DNA of 11,072 nucleotides from Pseudomonadota bacterium (GCA_023432845.1 JAEZEY010000047.1:1-11072); one strand, 5' to 3'; shown: positions 1 to 7,605, counted from the first letter of the stretch. Notes: a model not told the origin generated them from the letters alone. Program-made: numbers and translations.

Positions 1-728
1 GCGCCTATCTGTTGCGCGAGGCGATCATGCGCGGCCTGATCTTCGGCATCGAGCCATCGCTGATGACCGCGCTAGCGTCGACCGTGGCGCTGGCCGCCGT
101 CGCAACCGCGGCCGTGCTGACGGTCGGCATCGCCGCAGCCATTCCGCTGCGGCTGGCGCCGATCAAGTCGGGACGGCCGCTGCTGGCGATCGCCAGCATG
201 GGATATGCCATTCCGGGCACGGTACTGGCGCTCGGCCTGTTGTCGCCGCTGGTCGCCGGCGACGAGATTCTCAACTGGCTGAGCGGGCGGCTCGCCGGCG
301 TCCATCTCGGCCTGGTGCTGGCCGGCTCCAGCGCGGCGCTAATCGTCGCCTATACGGCGCGGTTTTCCTCGATCTCGATCGGCGTGGTGCAGGCCGGTCT
401 TGCGCAAATGCCGCGCGAGTTCGACGAGAGCGCGCGGCTGGACGGCGCCGGCATCCGGCAGTTGCTGCGTTACATCCACCTGCCCCTCCTGACGCCGGCT
501 TTGACCGGCGCGGCGCTGCTGGTGTTCGTGGACTGCCTGAAGGAGCTACCGATGACGCTCCTAATGCGGCCGCTCAATGTCGAGACGCTGGCGACCTCGA
601 TTTACCAGTTTGCCACCCGCGGCAATTTCGAGGACGGCGCCCTGGCGGCCCTCCTCATCGTGCTGGCCGGCATCCCCCCGGTCATCCTGCTGATGCGGCT
701 GCCCGATGCGGGCGAGACCCGGCGTTAA
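1..728 (+). CDS. Fe(3+) ABC transporter permease, FbpB/SfuB type, C-terminal half (5' partial)
   Basis: Inner-membrane permease of a ferric-iron binding-protein-dependent ABC importer. The frame is open from the first complete codon at 3, so the start lies upstream; 241 residues are visible. Family members have about 520-550 residues in two homologous halves, so this is the second half. Hydrophobic segments lie at visible residues of roughly 20-48, 58-84, 99-117, 160-178 and 211-230. The cytoplasmic EAA loop that docks on the ATPase is at about 140-163 (ESARLDGAG ... IHLP, with ESA in place of EAA). The following stretch, LKELPMTLLMRPLNVETLA, is typical of iron-type rather than molybdate or sulfate permeases. 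The gene ends with TAA at 726-728. The substrate-binding protein and ATPase are not in view; none follows downstream, so partners should lie upstream. Iron specificity is inferred from the family; a thiamine or putrescine-type permease is less likely. Confidence 0.85.
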   Translation, partial: AYLLREAIMRGLIFGIEPSLMTALASTVALAAVATAAVLTVGIAAAIPLRLAPIKSGRPLLAIASMGYAIPGTVLALGLLSPLVAGDEILNWLSGRLAGVHLGLVLAGSSAALIVAYTARFSSISIGVVQAGLAQMPREFDESARLDGAGIRQLLRYIHLPLLTPALTGAALLVFVDCLKELPMTLLMRPLNVETLATSIYQFATRGNFEDGALAALLIVLAGIPPVILLMRLPDAGETRR

Positions 729-877
729 GGGGGAATTCCCGGGGCCGGGGGCGGGCGGCCGCCGGCGGCCATGAAAGCGTCACACGGACCGCTCAGGTTG
801 GCGCCAACCGGGCCAATGGTGTATTCCCCTGGCCTCCACCGGGGCCAACCGGCTCGACCCACTCGGATTTACCCGTT
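729..877. other. Intergenic gap with three perfect palindromes
   Basis: No gene is supported in these 149 bases. Three perfect palindromes occur within 80 bp: GGGAATTCCC at 731-740, three bases after the permease stop; GGCCGCCGGCGGCC at 757-770; and GGTTGGCGCCAACC at 796-809. The half-site GCCAACCGG of the last one recurs at 844-852. An imperfect GC-rich hairpin (CCCCTGG with CCACCGGGG) covers about 826-844. The first two could help end the permease transcript, but no T-run follows, so this is not a textbook terminator. No convincing -35/-10 pair is visible for asmA. Confidence 0.6.
796..809. promoter_or_regulatory. 14-bp perfect palindrome, candidate operator
   Basis: GGTTGGCGCCAACC reads identically on both strands and lies about 70 bp before the asmA start, a plausible place for a repressor or activator dimer. 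A half-site copy follows at 844-852. I do not recognise the cognate regulator, and chance is not excluded in GC-rich DNA. Confidence 0.25.
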
Positions 878-2809
878 TTGACGGCATTCGCTGGCATTCG
901 ACGCTTGGGATTTGTGCTGCTCGCCGTCGGCGCGGTGACGGCCGGCGTGCTGACGACCGCCGGCTACCTGATTTCCCCCGACACCGTGCGCGGCGAGGTT
1001 CTCAGCCGCATCCGGGCCGCCACCGGCCTCGACCCGCAATGGAGCGGCAAGGTCACGGTCACCCTGTTCCCAAAAGGGAGCGTCAGCTTCTCCGACGTCG
1101 TTCTGGGCGACCCCAAGCGGCCGGCACTGACCGCCGAACGGCTGACGGCGCGACTGCGCTTCTTTCCGCTGCTGGTCGGTAAAGTCGAACTCGCCGATGT
1201 GTCGCTAGAGAAACCGACCATCGCCATCGACCTCGACCGCGACGGCGGCTCGAACTGGTCGGCGCTGATCGGGGCATTGGCGCAGGCGCAGAAGCCGCGC
1301 GCCGATCACGGCGTCGCCGGCTTCTCCGAAATGCGCATCGACGATGGCACCGTGATGTTGCGCAAGGACGGCGGCCGCACGGTCGAGACGCTTTATGCCG
1401 TCGACCTGTCGCTGGCCTGGCCGTCAATCGCGAAGAGCTTCGTCGCCACTGGCCACTTCGTCTGGCACGGCGAAAAAGTCGATGCCAGCGTCACGCTCGC
1501 CGACTTCGCCGCCGTGCTCGCCGGCAGCCGCAGCGGCGTCAAACTGCGCCTCTCCGGCGCGCCGCTCAAGGCCGCCTTCGAAGGCGCTTTCAGCACCAAG
1601 CCGACGGTCAAGGTCGAGGGCACGCTCGCCGCCGACGCTGCATCGCTGCGCCGCGCCATGATGTGGGCCGGTCACGAGCCGCTGCCCGGCGGCGGCTTCG
1701 GCCGCTTCGCCATAAAGGCGCAGACCAGCGTGGTCGGCGACGCGATCAGCCTGTCCAGTGTCAATGTCGAGCTTGACGGCAACAGCGCCGAGGGCGCGCT
1801 CTCCTTCTCGAGCGAAGGGCGGCAGACGTTGCAGGGCACGCTCGCCTCCGAGACGCTCGATCTGACGCCTTACATTTCAACAATTCGCCTTTCAACCGCC
1901 AACCAGCGCGCCTGGAACGATGCGCGGCTGACCCCGGACGGCCTCGACGGCCTCGACTTCGATCTGCGACTCTCGGCCGCGAATGTCATCATGGGGAGCG
2001 CCAAATTCGGCCGCACCGCGATCGGCGCCAATCTGCGCGCCGGTAAGCTGTCGGTTTCCATCGGCGAAGCCCTGGCCTATGGCGGCGTCATCAAGGGCTC
2101 TGTGGCGCTGACCCATACCATCACGGGCGTCGACTTCAGGTCGCAATTGCAGTTCGCCGACGTCGATCTCGAAGCCTGTCTTGACCAACTCTTCGGCCTC
2201 AAGCGCCTCGAAGGCAAAGGCACAATGTCGCTGGCGCTCGACGGCGCTGGCGAGAGCATTCTCGCCATGACGCGCACGCTCTCCGGCACCGCGACTTTGA
2301 CCGGCCGCGAGGGCGCAATTGCCGGGCTCAATGTCGAACAGCTGCTCAAGCGTCTGGAACGGCGCCCTTTGTCCGGCGGCGGCGAATTCCGCACCGGCCG
2401 CACGCCGTTCGACAAGATCCAGGTGACGCTGCGCGTCGCGCAAGGCACGGTCGACGTGGAGGACATGAAGGTCGAAAGCACCGCGGTGCGGCTGGCGCTC
2501 GCCGGCACGGCGTCGATCCCGGACCGCGAACTCGATCTCAAGGGCACGGCGGCGCTGGCGGTGGCCAGCCGCGCCGGCGCGCAGCCGTTCGGCCTGCCCT
2601 TCGTGGTGCAAGGCTCGTGGGACGACCCGATCATGCTGCCGGATGCGGAAGCGCTCATCCGCCGCTCCGGCGCGGCGGCGCCGCTCCTCAACGCCGTGCG
2701 CGAGCGCAATGCCCGCGACACCGTGCGCTCAGCCATCGAGCGGCTGACCGGCGGCGGCGTGCAGCCGGCGGCCGAAGCCGCTCCGGCCGAGTCCAAGCCC
2801 CAAAACTGA
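878..2809 (+). CDS. AsmA family protein
   Basis: A 643-residue AsmA-like protein. The family is anchored in the inner membrane by an N-terminal helix, with a long beta-rich periplasmic part, and is linked to outer-membrane assembly and bridge-like phospholipid transport. Visible support: an N-terminal hydrophobic helix at about residues 9-30, followed directly by the typical AsmA start (PDTVRGEVLSRIRAATGL ... LFPKGSVSFSDVVLGD). The C-terminal AsmA repeat lies at about 444-600, containing LEGKGTMSLALDGAGESI and ending near residue 580 in a GSWDDPIMLPD motif typical of these proteins. A low-complexity A/E/P tail follows. The start is uncertain: TTG at 878 is the first start-like codon of an open frame, it has no clear Shine-Dalgarno, and a GGCATTCG direct repeat (883-890, 893-900) sits beside it. 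TTG at 905 is an alternative that keeps the membrane helix. The gene converges on glpK with 3 bp between stops. The exact paralogue cannot be named. Confidence 0.85.
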   Translation: MTAFAGIRRLGFVLLAVGAVTAGVLTTAGYLISPDTVRGEVLSRIRAATGLDPQWSGKVTVTLFPKGSVSFSDVVLGDPKRPALTAERLTARLRFFPLLVGKVELADVSLEKPTIAIDLDRDGGSNWSALIGALAQAQKPRADHGVAGFSEMRIDDGTVMLRKDGGRTVETLYAVDLSLAWPSIAKSFVATGHFVWHGEKVDASVTLADFAAVLAGSRSGVKLRLSGAPLKAAFEGAFSTKPTVKVEGTLAADAASLRRAMMWAGHEPLPGGGFGRFAIKAQTSVVGDAISLSSVNVELDGNSAEGALSFSSEGRQTLQGTLASETLDLTPYISTIRLSTANQRAWNDARLTPDGLDGLDFDLRLSAANVIMGSAKFGRTAIGANLRAGKLSVSIGEALAYGGVIKGSVALTHTITGVDFRSQLQFADVDLEACLDQLFGLKRLEGKGTMSLALDGAGESILAMTRTLSGTATLTGREGAIAGLNVEQLLKRLERRPLSGGGEFRTGRTPFDKIQVTLRVAQGTVDVEDMKVESTAVRLALAGTASIPDRELDLKGTAALAVASRAGAQPFGLPFVVQGSWDDPIMLPDAEALIRRSGAAAPLLNAVRERNARDTVRSAIERLTGGGVQPAAEAAPAESKPQN

Positions 2810-2812
2810 CGC

Positions 2813-4306
2813 TCAGCCCGGCGTCAGCGTCCGACGCACGGCATCCCGCCAGCCGGCATATTTCCGCTCGCGCATGTGCGCATCCATGCGCGGCGAGAAG
2901 CGCTTGTCGAAGTGCCACTGGGCGGCGAAGCCGTCGAGATCGGGACACAGACCGGCGGCACGGCCGGCGAGATAGGCCGCGCCGAGCGCGGTGGTTTCCA
3001 TCACCACCGGGCGATCGACCGGCGCGGCGAGAATGTCGGCAAGAAACTGCATGGTCTGATCGCTCGCCGTCATGCCGCCGTCGACGCGCAGCACCGTTTT
3101 CGCACCGCGCGAAGCCGGCCAGTCGGCATGCATGGCTTCGATCAGGTCGCGCGTCTGATAGCCCACCGCATCGAGAGCGGCGCGCGCGATCTCGGCACCG
3201 CCGGAATTGCGCGTCAGGCCGAAAATGGCGCCGCGCGCCTCCGCATCCCAATAAGGCGCGCCGAGGCCCACGAAGGCCGGCACCAGATAGACATCTTCCG
3301 CTGGATCGGCTTTGGCGGCGAGCGCCCCCGCTTCCGAAGATTTGGCCATGAGCTTGAGGCCATCGCGCAACCATTGCACGGCCGCGCCGGCAATGAAGAT
3401 CGCACCCTCGAGCGCGTAAGTGCGCTTGCCGTCGAGCTGATAGGCGATGGTCGAGAGCAGGCGGTTGCGCGAAGTGACGCGCTCGGCCCCCGTATTGAGC
3501 AGCATGAAGCAGCCGGTACCGTAAGTCGATTTCATCATACCGGGGGTGAAACAGCCCTGCCCCACGGTCGCCGCCTGCTGGTCGCCGGCCATGCCGAGGA
3601 CCGGAATGGCCGCGCCGAACAGGTCGGGCGTGGTGACGCCGAAAGAACCGGCGCAATCGCGCACCTCAGGCAGCATCGCCATCGGCACACCGAGCATTCG
3701 GCACAGCCCTTCGTCCCATTCGCCGCTGCCGATATCGAGCAGACTGGTGCGCGCCGCATTGCTGGCGTCGGTCGCATGGACCTTGCCGCCGGTGAGACGC
3801 CACAGCAGGAAACTGTCGATCGTGCAGAAAGCAAGCGCGCCGCTGTCTGCCTTGCTGCGTGCGCCCTCGACGTGCGCCAGCAGCCAGGCGATCTTGCTGG
3901 CGGAAAAATAGGGATCGACGATCAATCCGGTTTTCGCCGTGATCTCCGCCTCGTGACCGCCGGCGCGCAAGCTGTCGCAGAACGGCGCGGTGCGGCGGTC
4001 CTGCCAGACAATGGCATTGTGAATGGGTTTGCCGCTCGCGCGGTCCCAGACGACCGTCGTCTCGCGCTGATTGGTGATGCCGATGCCGGCGATATCCTTC
4101 GCGGCGAGACCGGCCTTGGCAATCGCCTCGCGCACCACGGCGACTGTGGCGCTCCAGATTTCCTCAGGATCGTGCTCGACCAATCCGGGCGCGGGAAATA
4201 TCTGCGGCAGCTCCCGCTGCGCCAGCGCGCGCGGCTTCAGCGCCGCGTCGAAAACGATGGCGCGTGTCGAAGTCGTACCCTGATCGATGGCGATGAGATG
4301 CGACAC
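2813..4306 (-). CDS. glpK: Glycerol kinase
   Basis: ATP:glycerol 3-phosphotransferase (FGGY family), the cytoplasmic step that traps glycerol as glycerol-3-phosphate. It has 497 residues, the normal length. The N-terminal ATP-binding loop DQGTTSTRA is at 8-16. Glycerol-binding residues aligned by motif to E. coli GlpK are R81, E82, W101, Y133, D242 and Q243. The second nucleotide segment STYGTGCFML is at 260-269, and the C-terminal adenosine motif VDGGMTASDQ at 408-417. The start is GTG at 4304-4306, directly before SHLIAIDQGTTS; a G5 run 7 nt upstream may serve as ribosome-binding site. The tail segment HFDKRFSPRMDAHMRERKYAGW does not resemble the enteric IIA-Glc contact site, so PTS control of the enteric kind is not expected (inference). 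It is the last gene of the minus-strand cluster glpD / response regulator / glpK, 66 bp after the regulator. No glpF facilitator or DeoR-type glpR is in view. Confidence 0.97.
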   Translation of the reverse strand: MSHLIAIDQGTTSTRAIVFDAALKPRALAQRELPQIFPAPGLVEHDPEEIWSATVAVVREAIAKAGLAAKDIAGIGITNQRETTVVWDRASGKPIHNAIVWQDRRTAPFCDSLRAGGHEAEITAKTGLIVDPYFSASKIAWLLAHVEGARSKADSGALAFCTIDSFLLWRLTGGKVHATDASNAARTSLLDIGSGEWDEGLCRMLGVPMAMLPEVRDCAGSFGVTTPDLFGAAIPVLGMAGDQQAATVGQGCFTPGMMKSTYGTGCFMLLNTGAERVTSRNRLLSTIAYQLDGKRTYALEGAIFIAGAAVQWLRDGLKLMAKSSEAGALAAKADPAEDVYLVPAFVGLGAPYWDAEARGAIFGLTRNSGGAEIARAALDAVGYQTRDLIEAMHADWPASRGAKTVLRVDGGMTASDQTMQFLADILAAPVDRPVVMETTALGAAYLAGRAAGLCPDLDGFAAQWHFDKRFSPRMDAHMRERKYAGWRDAVRRTLTPG

Positions 4307-4372
4307 TCTTTAGCCCCCGGCCGCGTCAATGCGCCGAGGCTAAGACTTCGCAAGCGGAATGAAAAGCCCGGA

Positions 4373-4891
4373 TCAGTTCAGATAGATGAGCGTCTTGCTG
4401 TCGTCTTCGTCGCGATGGATATCGGCCAGCTTGCGCGGCGCCGGTCCGTAGTACTGGCCGGAGCGGATATTGGGGCGCGGATTGAGGAGCACGGCGGCCA
4501 TGCGGTCGCGCAGCGACTTGGTCGATACCGGCTTCAACAGGAATTCGTTGACGCCGATTTCGATCGCCTCGATCACCTTGGCGCGTTCACCGTGTCCGGT
4601 GAGCATGATGATCGGAATATCCGGCATCGGGAAGGTCTGCGGCGAGCGCACCATGCGCACGAAAGCCGGACCGTCGAGGCCGGGCATGCTCCAGTCGAGA
4701 ATTACGACATCCGGTTGCTCGCGGCGGATGGCGTCGAGGCCATGCATGCCGTCATGCGCCTCAACAATGTTGCGCACGCCCATGCCGGTGAGCAGCGTAC
4801 GCACGACCTTGCGCATGAAGGGCTCGTCGTCCACGACCAGTACCTTCAGCTTTGCAAGGCGGCGATCGAGCTCCCTTGAATCATATTGCAT
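4373..4891 (-). CDS. Single-domain CheY-like response regulator
   Basis: A 172-residue phosphoreceiver protein without an output domain. The receiver covers about residues 15-135. The acidic pocket is D21-D22, the phosphoacceptor aspartate D66 (VVILDWSMPGLDG), the switch threonine T98 (IIMLTGHG), and the conserved lysine K120 (FLLKPVS). All residues needed for phosphorylation are present. A charged tail of about 37 residues contains SGQYYGPAPRK, resembling the Y(F/Y)GP-RR tail seen in some alphaproteobacterial CheY-like proteins (memory, not aligned). The ATG at 4889-4891 is chosen because the receiver fold begins about 15 residues later; upstream codons of the open frame are not receiver-like. 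A CCGGGG run about 6 nt upstream is only a weak ribosome-binding site. The gene lies between glpD (104-bp gap) and glpK (66-bp gap) on the same strand. No histidine kinase is in the window, so its partner is unknown. A role in glycerol metabolism is only suggested by position. Confidence 0.92.
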   Translation of the reverse strand: MQYDSRELDRRLAKLKVLVVDDEPFMRKVVRTLLTGMGVRNIVEAHDGMHGLDAIRREQPDVVILDWSMPGLDGPAFVRMVRSPQTFPMPDIPIIMLTGHGERAKVIEAIEIGVNEFLLKPVSTKSLRDRMAAVLLNPRPNIRSGQYYGPAPRKLADIHRDEDDSKTLIYLN

Positions 4892-4902
4892 AGGCGGCCC
4901 CG

Positions 4903-4918
4903 GTAACGGTGTCGTTAC
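4903..4918. promoter_or_regulatory. Perfect inverted repeat before the response regulator gene
   Basis: GTAACG and CGTTAC form a perfect 6-bp inverted repeat with a 4-bp spacer, ending 11 bp before the ATG of the minus-strand regulator gene. It could be an operator or an mRNA hairpin touching the ribosome-binding region. It is short, so chance is possible; no known operator was recognised. Confidence 0.3.
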
Positions 4919-4995
4919 AACTTCATTAGAACACAGCCGCGTCGATATGCGGTGAACGGCGCTGACCCAATTGCAGCGACGCCGGCAAGGTTCGG

Positions 4996-6528
4996 TTAAC
5001 CCTGATGATCGGGCTGACGAAGCGCGCCAATCAGCCGGTCGATGGCTTTGCGCTCGTCTGCCGTCGCCGCCAGGCCGAACTTGCCGCGGCGCCAGAGGAT
5101 GTCTTCGGCGGTCTCGGCCCATTCGTTTTCGACCAGATAGCGAATTTCGGCGGCGGTCAGATCGCCGGTGAGAACGGGCCCCAGGGCCTCAAGACTCTCG
5201 GCGTCGCCCAGGATTTTTTCGGCGCGCAGGCCATAGGCGCGCAGCATGCGCTGTGCCATCGGCTCGGGCAGGAACGGCCAGCGAATCTGCATTTCCGCCA
5301 GCACTTCCTTCCAGTTCGCCCACTCGAACTCGCCGCCGGGCAGCTTGACCTGCGCGGTCCACGGCGCGCGGCCGGGAAAAATGCGGTCGAGCTTCTTCAG
5401 CGTCGCTTCGGCGAGACGGCGATAGGTCGTGATCTTGCCGCCATAGACGGTCAGGAGCGGCGCTTCGTTGCGCGGCGTCTCGAGCTCCAGATGATAGTCG
5501 CGCGTGACGTCTTCCGGCTTGCCTTTGCCGTCGTCGTACAGCGCGCGTACGCCGGAAAACGACCAGGCCAGCTCATCGGGCGTCACCGGATGACGGAAGT
5601 AGCGGTTGACCACATCGCACAGATAAAGAATTTCGTCGGCGCTCGGCGCCGGCGAATTGAGATCGCCGACGAAATTTTCGTCGGTGGTTCCCACCAGCGT
5701 GAACTCGCCAGCGAAAGGCAGGGCAAAGACGACGCGCTTGCCGGGCGCCTGGAAGATATAGCCGCTGTCGTGGTCGAACAGCTTGCGCACGACGATGTGG
5801 CTGCCTTTGATCAGGCGCAGACGGCTCTTGAGTTTGTGTCGCAACACATTGTCCGCGACCTCGCCGATCCACGGGCCCGAGGCATTGACCAGCACCTTCG
5901 CGGTCACGGTATCGCGGCGGCCATGGTCGTGCAGGACCAGTTCCCACAGCCCGCCGCGTCGGTCGGCGCGGACGCAGCGCGTGCGCGTGCGGATCGAGGC
6001 GCCGCGCTCGGCGGCATCCATCGCGTTCAGAACGACCAGCCGGCTGTCGTCTACCCAGCAGTCGGAGTATTCGAAGGCGTAACGGAAGGCGCGCTTGAGC
6101 GGCTGGCCGACGACGTTGTGGGTCAGATCGATGGTCCGCGCCTTGGGCAACAGCTTGCGGGCACCGAGCATGTCGTAGAGCCACAGACCAAAACGCAGCA
6201 GCAGTGGCGAGCGCTGCCCTGCGGACGGCGGCAGCACGAACCGCATCGGACGGACGACATGCGGCGCAATGCCGAGCAAAACCTCGCGCTCGGACAGCGC
6301 CTCGCCGACCAGGCGGAAGGCGCCATGTTCGAGATAACGCAGGCCGCCGTGAACAAGCTTGGACGACGCCGACGAGGTGCCGGCCGCCAAGTCGTTCATT
6401 TCGACGAGCAGTACCTTGAGGCCCCGCCCGGCAGCATCGCGCGCCAGCCCGGCGCCATTGATGCCGCCGCCGATAATGGCGAGGTCGTAGTCGGCCGCTT
6501 CGGGCCCGGCCTGCGGGGTATTGGCCAT
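4996..6528 (-). CDS. glpD: Aerobic glycerol-3-phosphate dehydrogenase
   Basis: FAD-dependent, membrane-associated oxidation of sn-glycerol-3-phosphate to dihydroxyacetone phosphate with electrons passed to quinone. It has 510 residues (E. coli GlpD 501). The N-terminal dinucleotide fold has IIGGGINGAG at 18-27 and the FAD-ribose acidic residue in LLVEMN at 40-45. The GlpD signature TSSASSKLVHGGLRYLEHG is at 51-69. GSHIVVRK is at 242-249. The substrate-pocket segment SGVRAL with R328 and the second FAD segment YGGKITTYRRLAE at 362-374 follow. The C-terminal helical domain typical of GlpD/GlpO enzymes runs from about 400 to the end. The ATG at 6526-6528 is chosen because the FAD fold starts about 15 residues later and a GGAAAA stretch lies a few bases upstream; a TTG at 6594 would add 22 residues unlike the family. 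First gene of the glpD / regulator / glpK cluster; its promoter should lie in 6529-6732. Confidence 0.96.
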   Translation of the reverse strand: MANTPQAGPEAADYDLAIIGGGINGAGLARDAAGRGLKVLLVEMNDLAAGTSSASSKLVHGGLRYLEHGAFRLVGEALSEREVLLGIAPHVVRPMRFVLPPSAGQRSPLLLRFGLWLYDMLGARKLLPKARTIDLTHNVVGQPLKRAFRYAFEYSDCWVDDSRLVVLNAMDAAERGASIRTRTRCVRADRRGGLWELVLHDHGRRDTVTAKVLVNASGPWIGEVADNVLRHKLKSRLRLIKGSHIVVRKLFDHDSGYIFQAPGKRVVFALPFAGEFTLVGTTDENFVGDLNSPAPSADEILYLCDVVNRYFRHPVTPDELAWSFSGVRALYDDGKGKPEDVTRDYHLELETPRNEAPLLTVYGGKITTYRRLAEATLKKLDRIFPGRAPWTAQVKLPGGEFEWANWKEVLAEMQIRWPFLPEPMAQRMLRAYGLRAEKILGDAESLEALGPVLTGDLTAAEIRYLVENEWAETAEDILWRRGKFGLAATADERKAIDRLIGALRQPDHQG

Positions 6529-6732
6529 GAATTTTTTCCGGTTCGGCGGCCGGTCCTGGAAGGCGGCAATCGGGGGCTGTCTGCCCGGCACCAATCTAGG
6601 CGGTCCGGCGTTAACGTCGATTAAAGCCTAAAAAGCCACCCTCGGGTTCTCAAATGCCTTTGCCAGCGCCTTGGCTTCGACATATCTCTTTTGTTGTTAC
6701 GGTTGACGTCACGTCCCGCCCCTAAGGTCACA
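6529..6732. promoter_or_regulatory. Divergent promoter region between glpD and the amidotransferase gene
   Basis: These 204 bases separate two genes read outward and hold no supported gene. The AT-richer part at about 6608-6710 is where promoters would be expected. It contains the palindromes CGTTAACG (6609-6616) and TGACGTCA (6704-6711), and AAAGCC twice, 9 bp apart (6623-6637). A TTGACG hexamer at 6703-6708 resembles a -35 box but has no -10 at normal distance before the amidotransferase ATG, so I do not call exact promoters. No enteric-type GlpR operator was recognised. Confidence 0.45.
6724..6727 (+). promoter_or_regulatory. Ribosome-binding site of the amidotransferase gene
   Basis: AAGG lies 5 nt before the ATG at 6733. 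It supports this start over the in-frame TTG at 6691, which would add 14 residues unlike the family. Confidence 0.55.
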
Positions 6733-7599
6733 ATGCCTACCCCCCGTCTCCTCGTTATCGAAGGCAACTCCCCCGCCACCATGGCCGAACACGTCGCGGT
6801 CGGCGGCACCCCGGCCAGCGAGGGCTATGCCAGCCTGTTGCGCGAATTGCTGCCGATGGCCCAGGTCGACATTTGCCACCCCGCCGATGTTTCGGCCGAG
6901 TTGCCGGCCGGCGAAGCCCTGGAAGGCTATGACGGCATCGCCATCACCGGATCCAGCCTGCACCTTTACAACGGCGGCGCCGAGGTCACGCGGCAGGTCG
7001 ATCTGGTTCGCCAGGCCCTAACCACCGGCACACCGGTGTTCGGCTCGTGTTGGGGTCTGCAGATCATCACCGTCGCCGCCGGCGGCGCGGTGCGCAAGAA
7101 CCCGAAGGGCCGCGAGATCGGTTTCGGCCGCGGCATCCGCCTCACCGAATCCGGGCGCAAGCATCCGATGTATGTCGGCAAGCTCGACGTCTTCAATGCG
7201 CCGACCGTGCATCTAGACGAGGTCGAGACGCTGCCGGCGGACGCGACCGTGCTGTCCAGCAACGCGATGTCGCAGGTGCAGGCGGTGGAGTTCCGTACCC
7301 CGGCCTCCACGGCCTGGGGCGTGCAGTATCATCCCGAATATCCGCTCAGGGAACTCGCGGCCATCGTGCGGCGCATCGGCACGCGCCTGATCGGCGAGGG
7401 CTTCTTCGCCGACGAGAGCGAGGTCAAGGAATTCGCCCGCGATCTTGACGCGCTCGATCGCGACCCGACCTGCAAGCGGCTGTCCTGGCGCCACGGCATC
7501 AGCCAGAATGTGCTCGACAAGAAGCTGCGTGTCAGCGAGGTGGCTAACTGGGTCGAATACCAGGTGCTGCCGATGCGCGTGAAGCGCGGGCGGGGCTAG
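6733..7599 (+). CDS. Class I glutamine amidotransferase
   Basis: A stand-alone triad glutaminase domain (GATase1, GMP-synthase-like) that would release ammonia from glutamine or hydrolyse a gamma-glutamyl substrate. It has 288 residues. The nucleophile is C106 in TPVFGSCWGLQI, the rest of the triad H200 and E202 in WGVQYHPEY. GYDGIAITGSSLHLY at 65-79 is the loop preceding the nucleophile strand. The glutaminase fold ends near residue 215. The remaining 70 or so residues are a polar, probably helical extension (IGEGFFADESEVKEFARDL ... WVEYQVLPMRV) not found in the minimal domain. No synthetase partner is fused or adjacent, so the ammonia acceptor is unknown. A same-strand short-chain dehydrogenase follows after a 120-bp gap filled mostly by a palindromic repeat, so co-transcription is possible but doubtful. 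Alternatives are a gamma-glutamyl hydrolase or a divergent GuaA-like subunit. Confidence 0.88.
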   Translation: MPTPRLLVIEGNSPATMAEHVAVGGTPASEGYASLLRELLPMAQVDICHPADVSAELPAGEALEGYDGIAITGSSLHLYNGGAEVTRQVDLVRQALTTGTPVFGSCWGLQIITVAAGGAVRKNPKGREIGFGRGIRLTESGRKHPMYVGKLDVFNAPTVHLDEVETLPADATVLSSNAMSQVQAVEFRTPASTAWGVQYHPEYPLRELAAIVRRIGTRLIGEGFFADESEVKEFARDLDALDRDPTCKRLSWRHGISQNVLDKKLRVSEVANWVEYQVLPMRVKRGRG

Positions 7600-7605
7600 T
7601 AAGCC

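Noticed and set aside
771..881. A 36-codon ATG frame in the gap before asmA, ending at the asmA start
   Set aside because: No Shine-Dalgarno, no recognisable product, Pro/Arg-rich, and it crosses a perfect palindrome. A translationally coupled leader peptide cannot be excluded but is not supported.
1892..2796. Two overlapping 239-codon minus-strand frames inside asmA
   Set aside because: Both lie wholly inside the AsmA reading frame, overlap each other, and resemble no family.
2876..4879. A 667-codon open frame on the plus strand opposite glpK and the response regulator
   Set aside because: Its product is rich in R, G, H and A and shows no family motif, while the opposite strand encodes two clear families. 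Long antisense frames are expected from GC-rich third codon positions.
4892..5122. An upstream extension of the response regulator frame, overlapping the end of glpD
   Set aside because: The extra residues are not receiver-like and would overlap glpD by more than 120 bp; ATG at 4891 fits the fold.
6529..6594. A 22-residue N-terminal extension of GlpD from TTG at 6594
   Set aside because: Residues such as PGRQPPIAAFQDRPPNRKK are unlike GlpD N-termini, and ATG at 6528 gives the family length.
5005..6624. A 539-codon plus-strand frame opposite glpD
   Set aside because: Same GC-driven shadow; the minus strand is unmistakable GlpD over the whole length.
6703..6728. A sigma-70 promoter (TTGACG with TAAGGT) for the amidotransferase gene
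   Set aside because: The spacing is only 14 bp and TAAGGT overlaps the ribosome-binding site, so it cannot be called with confidence.
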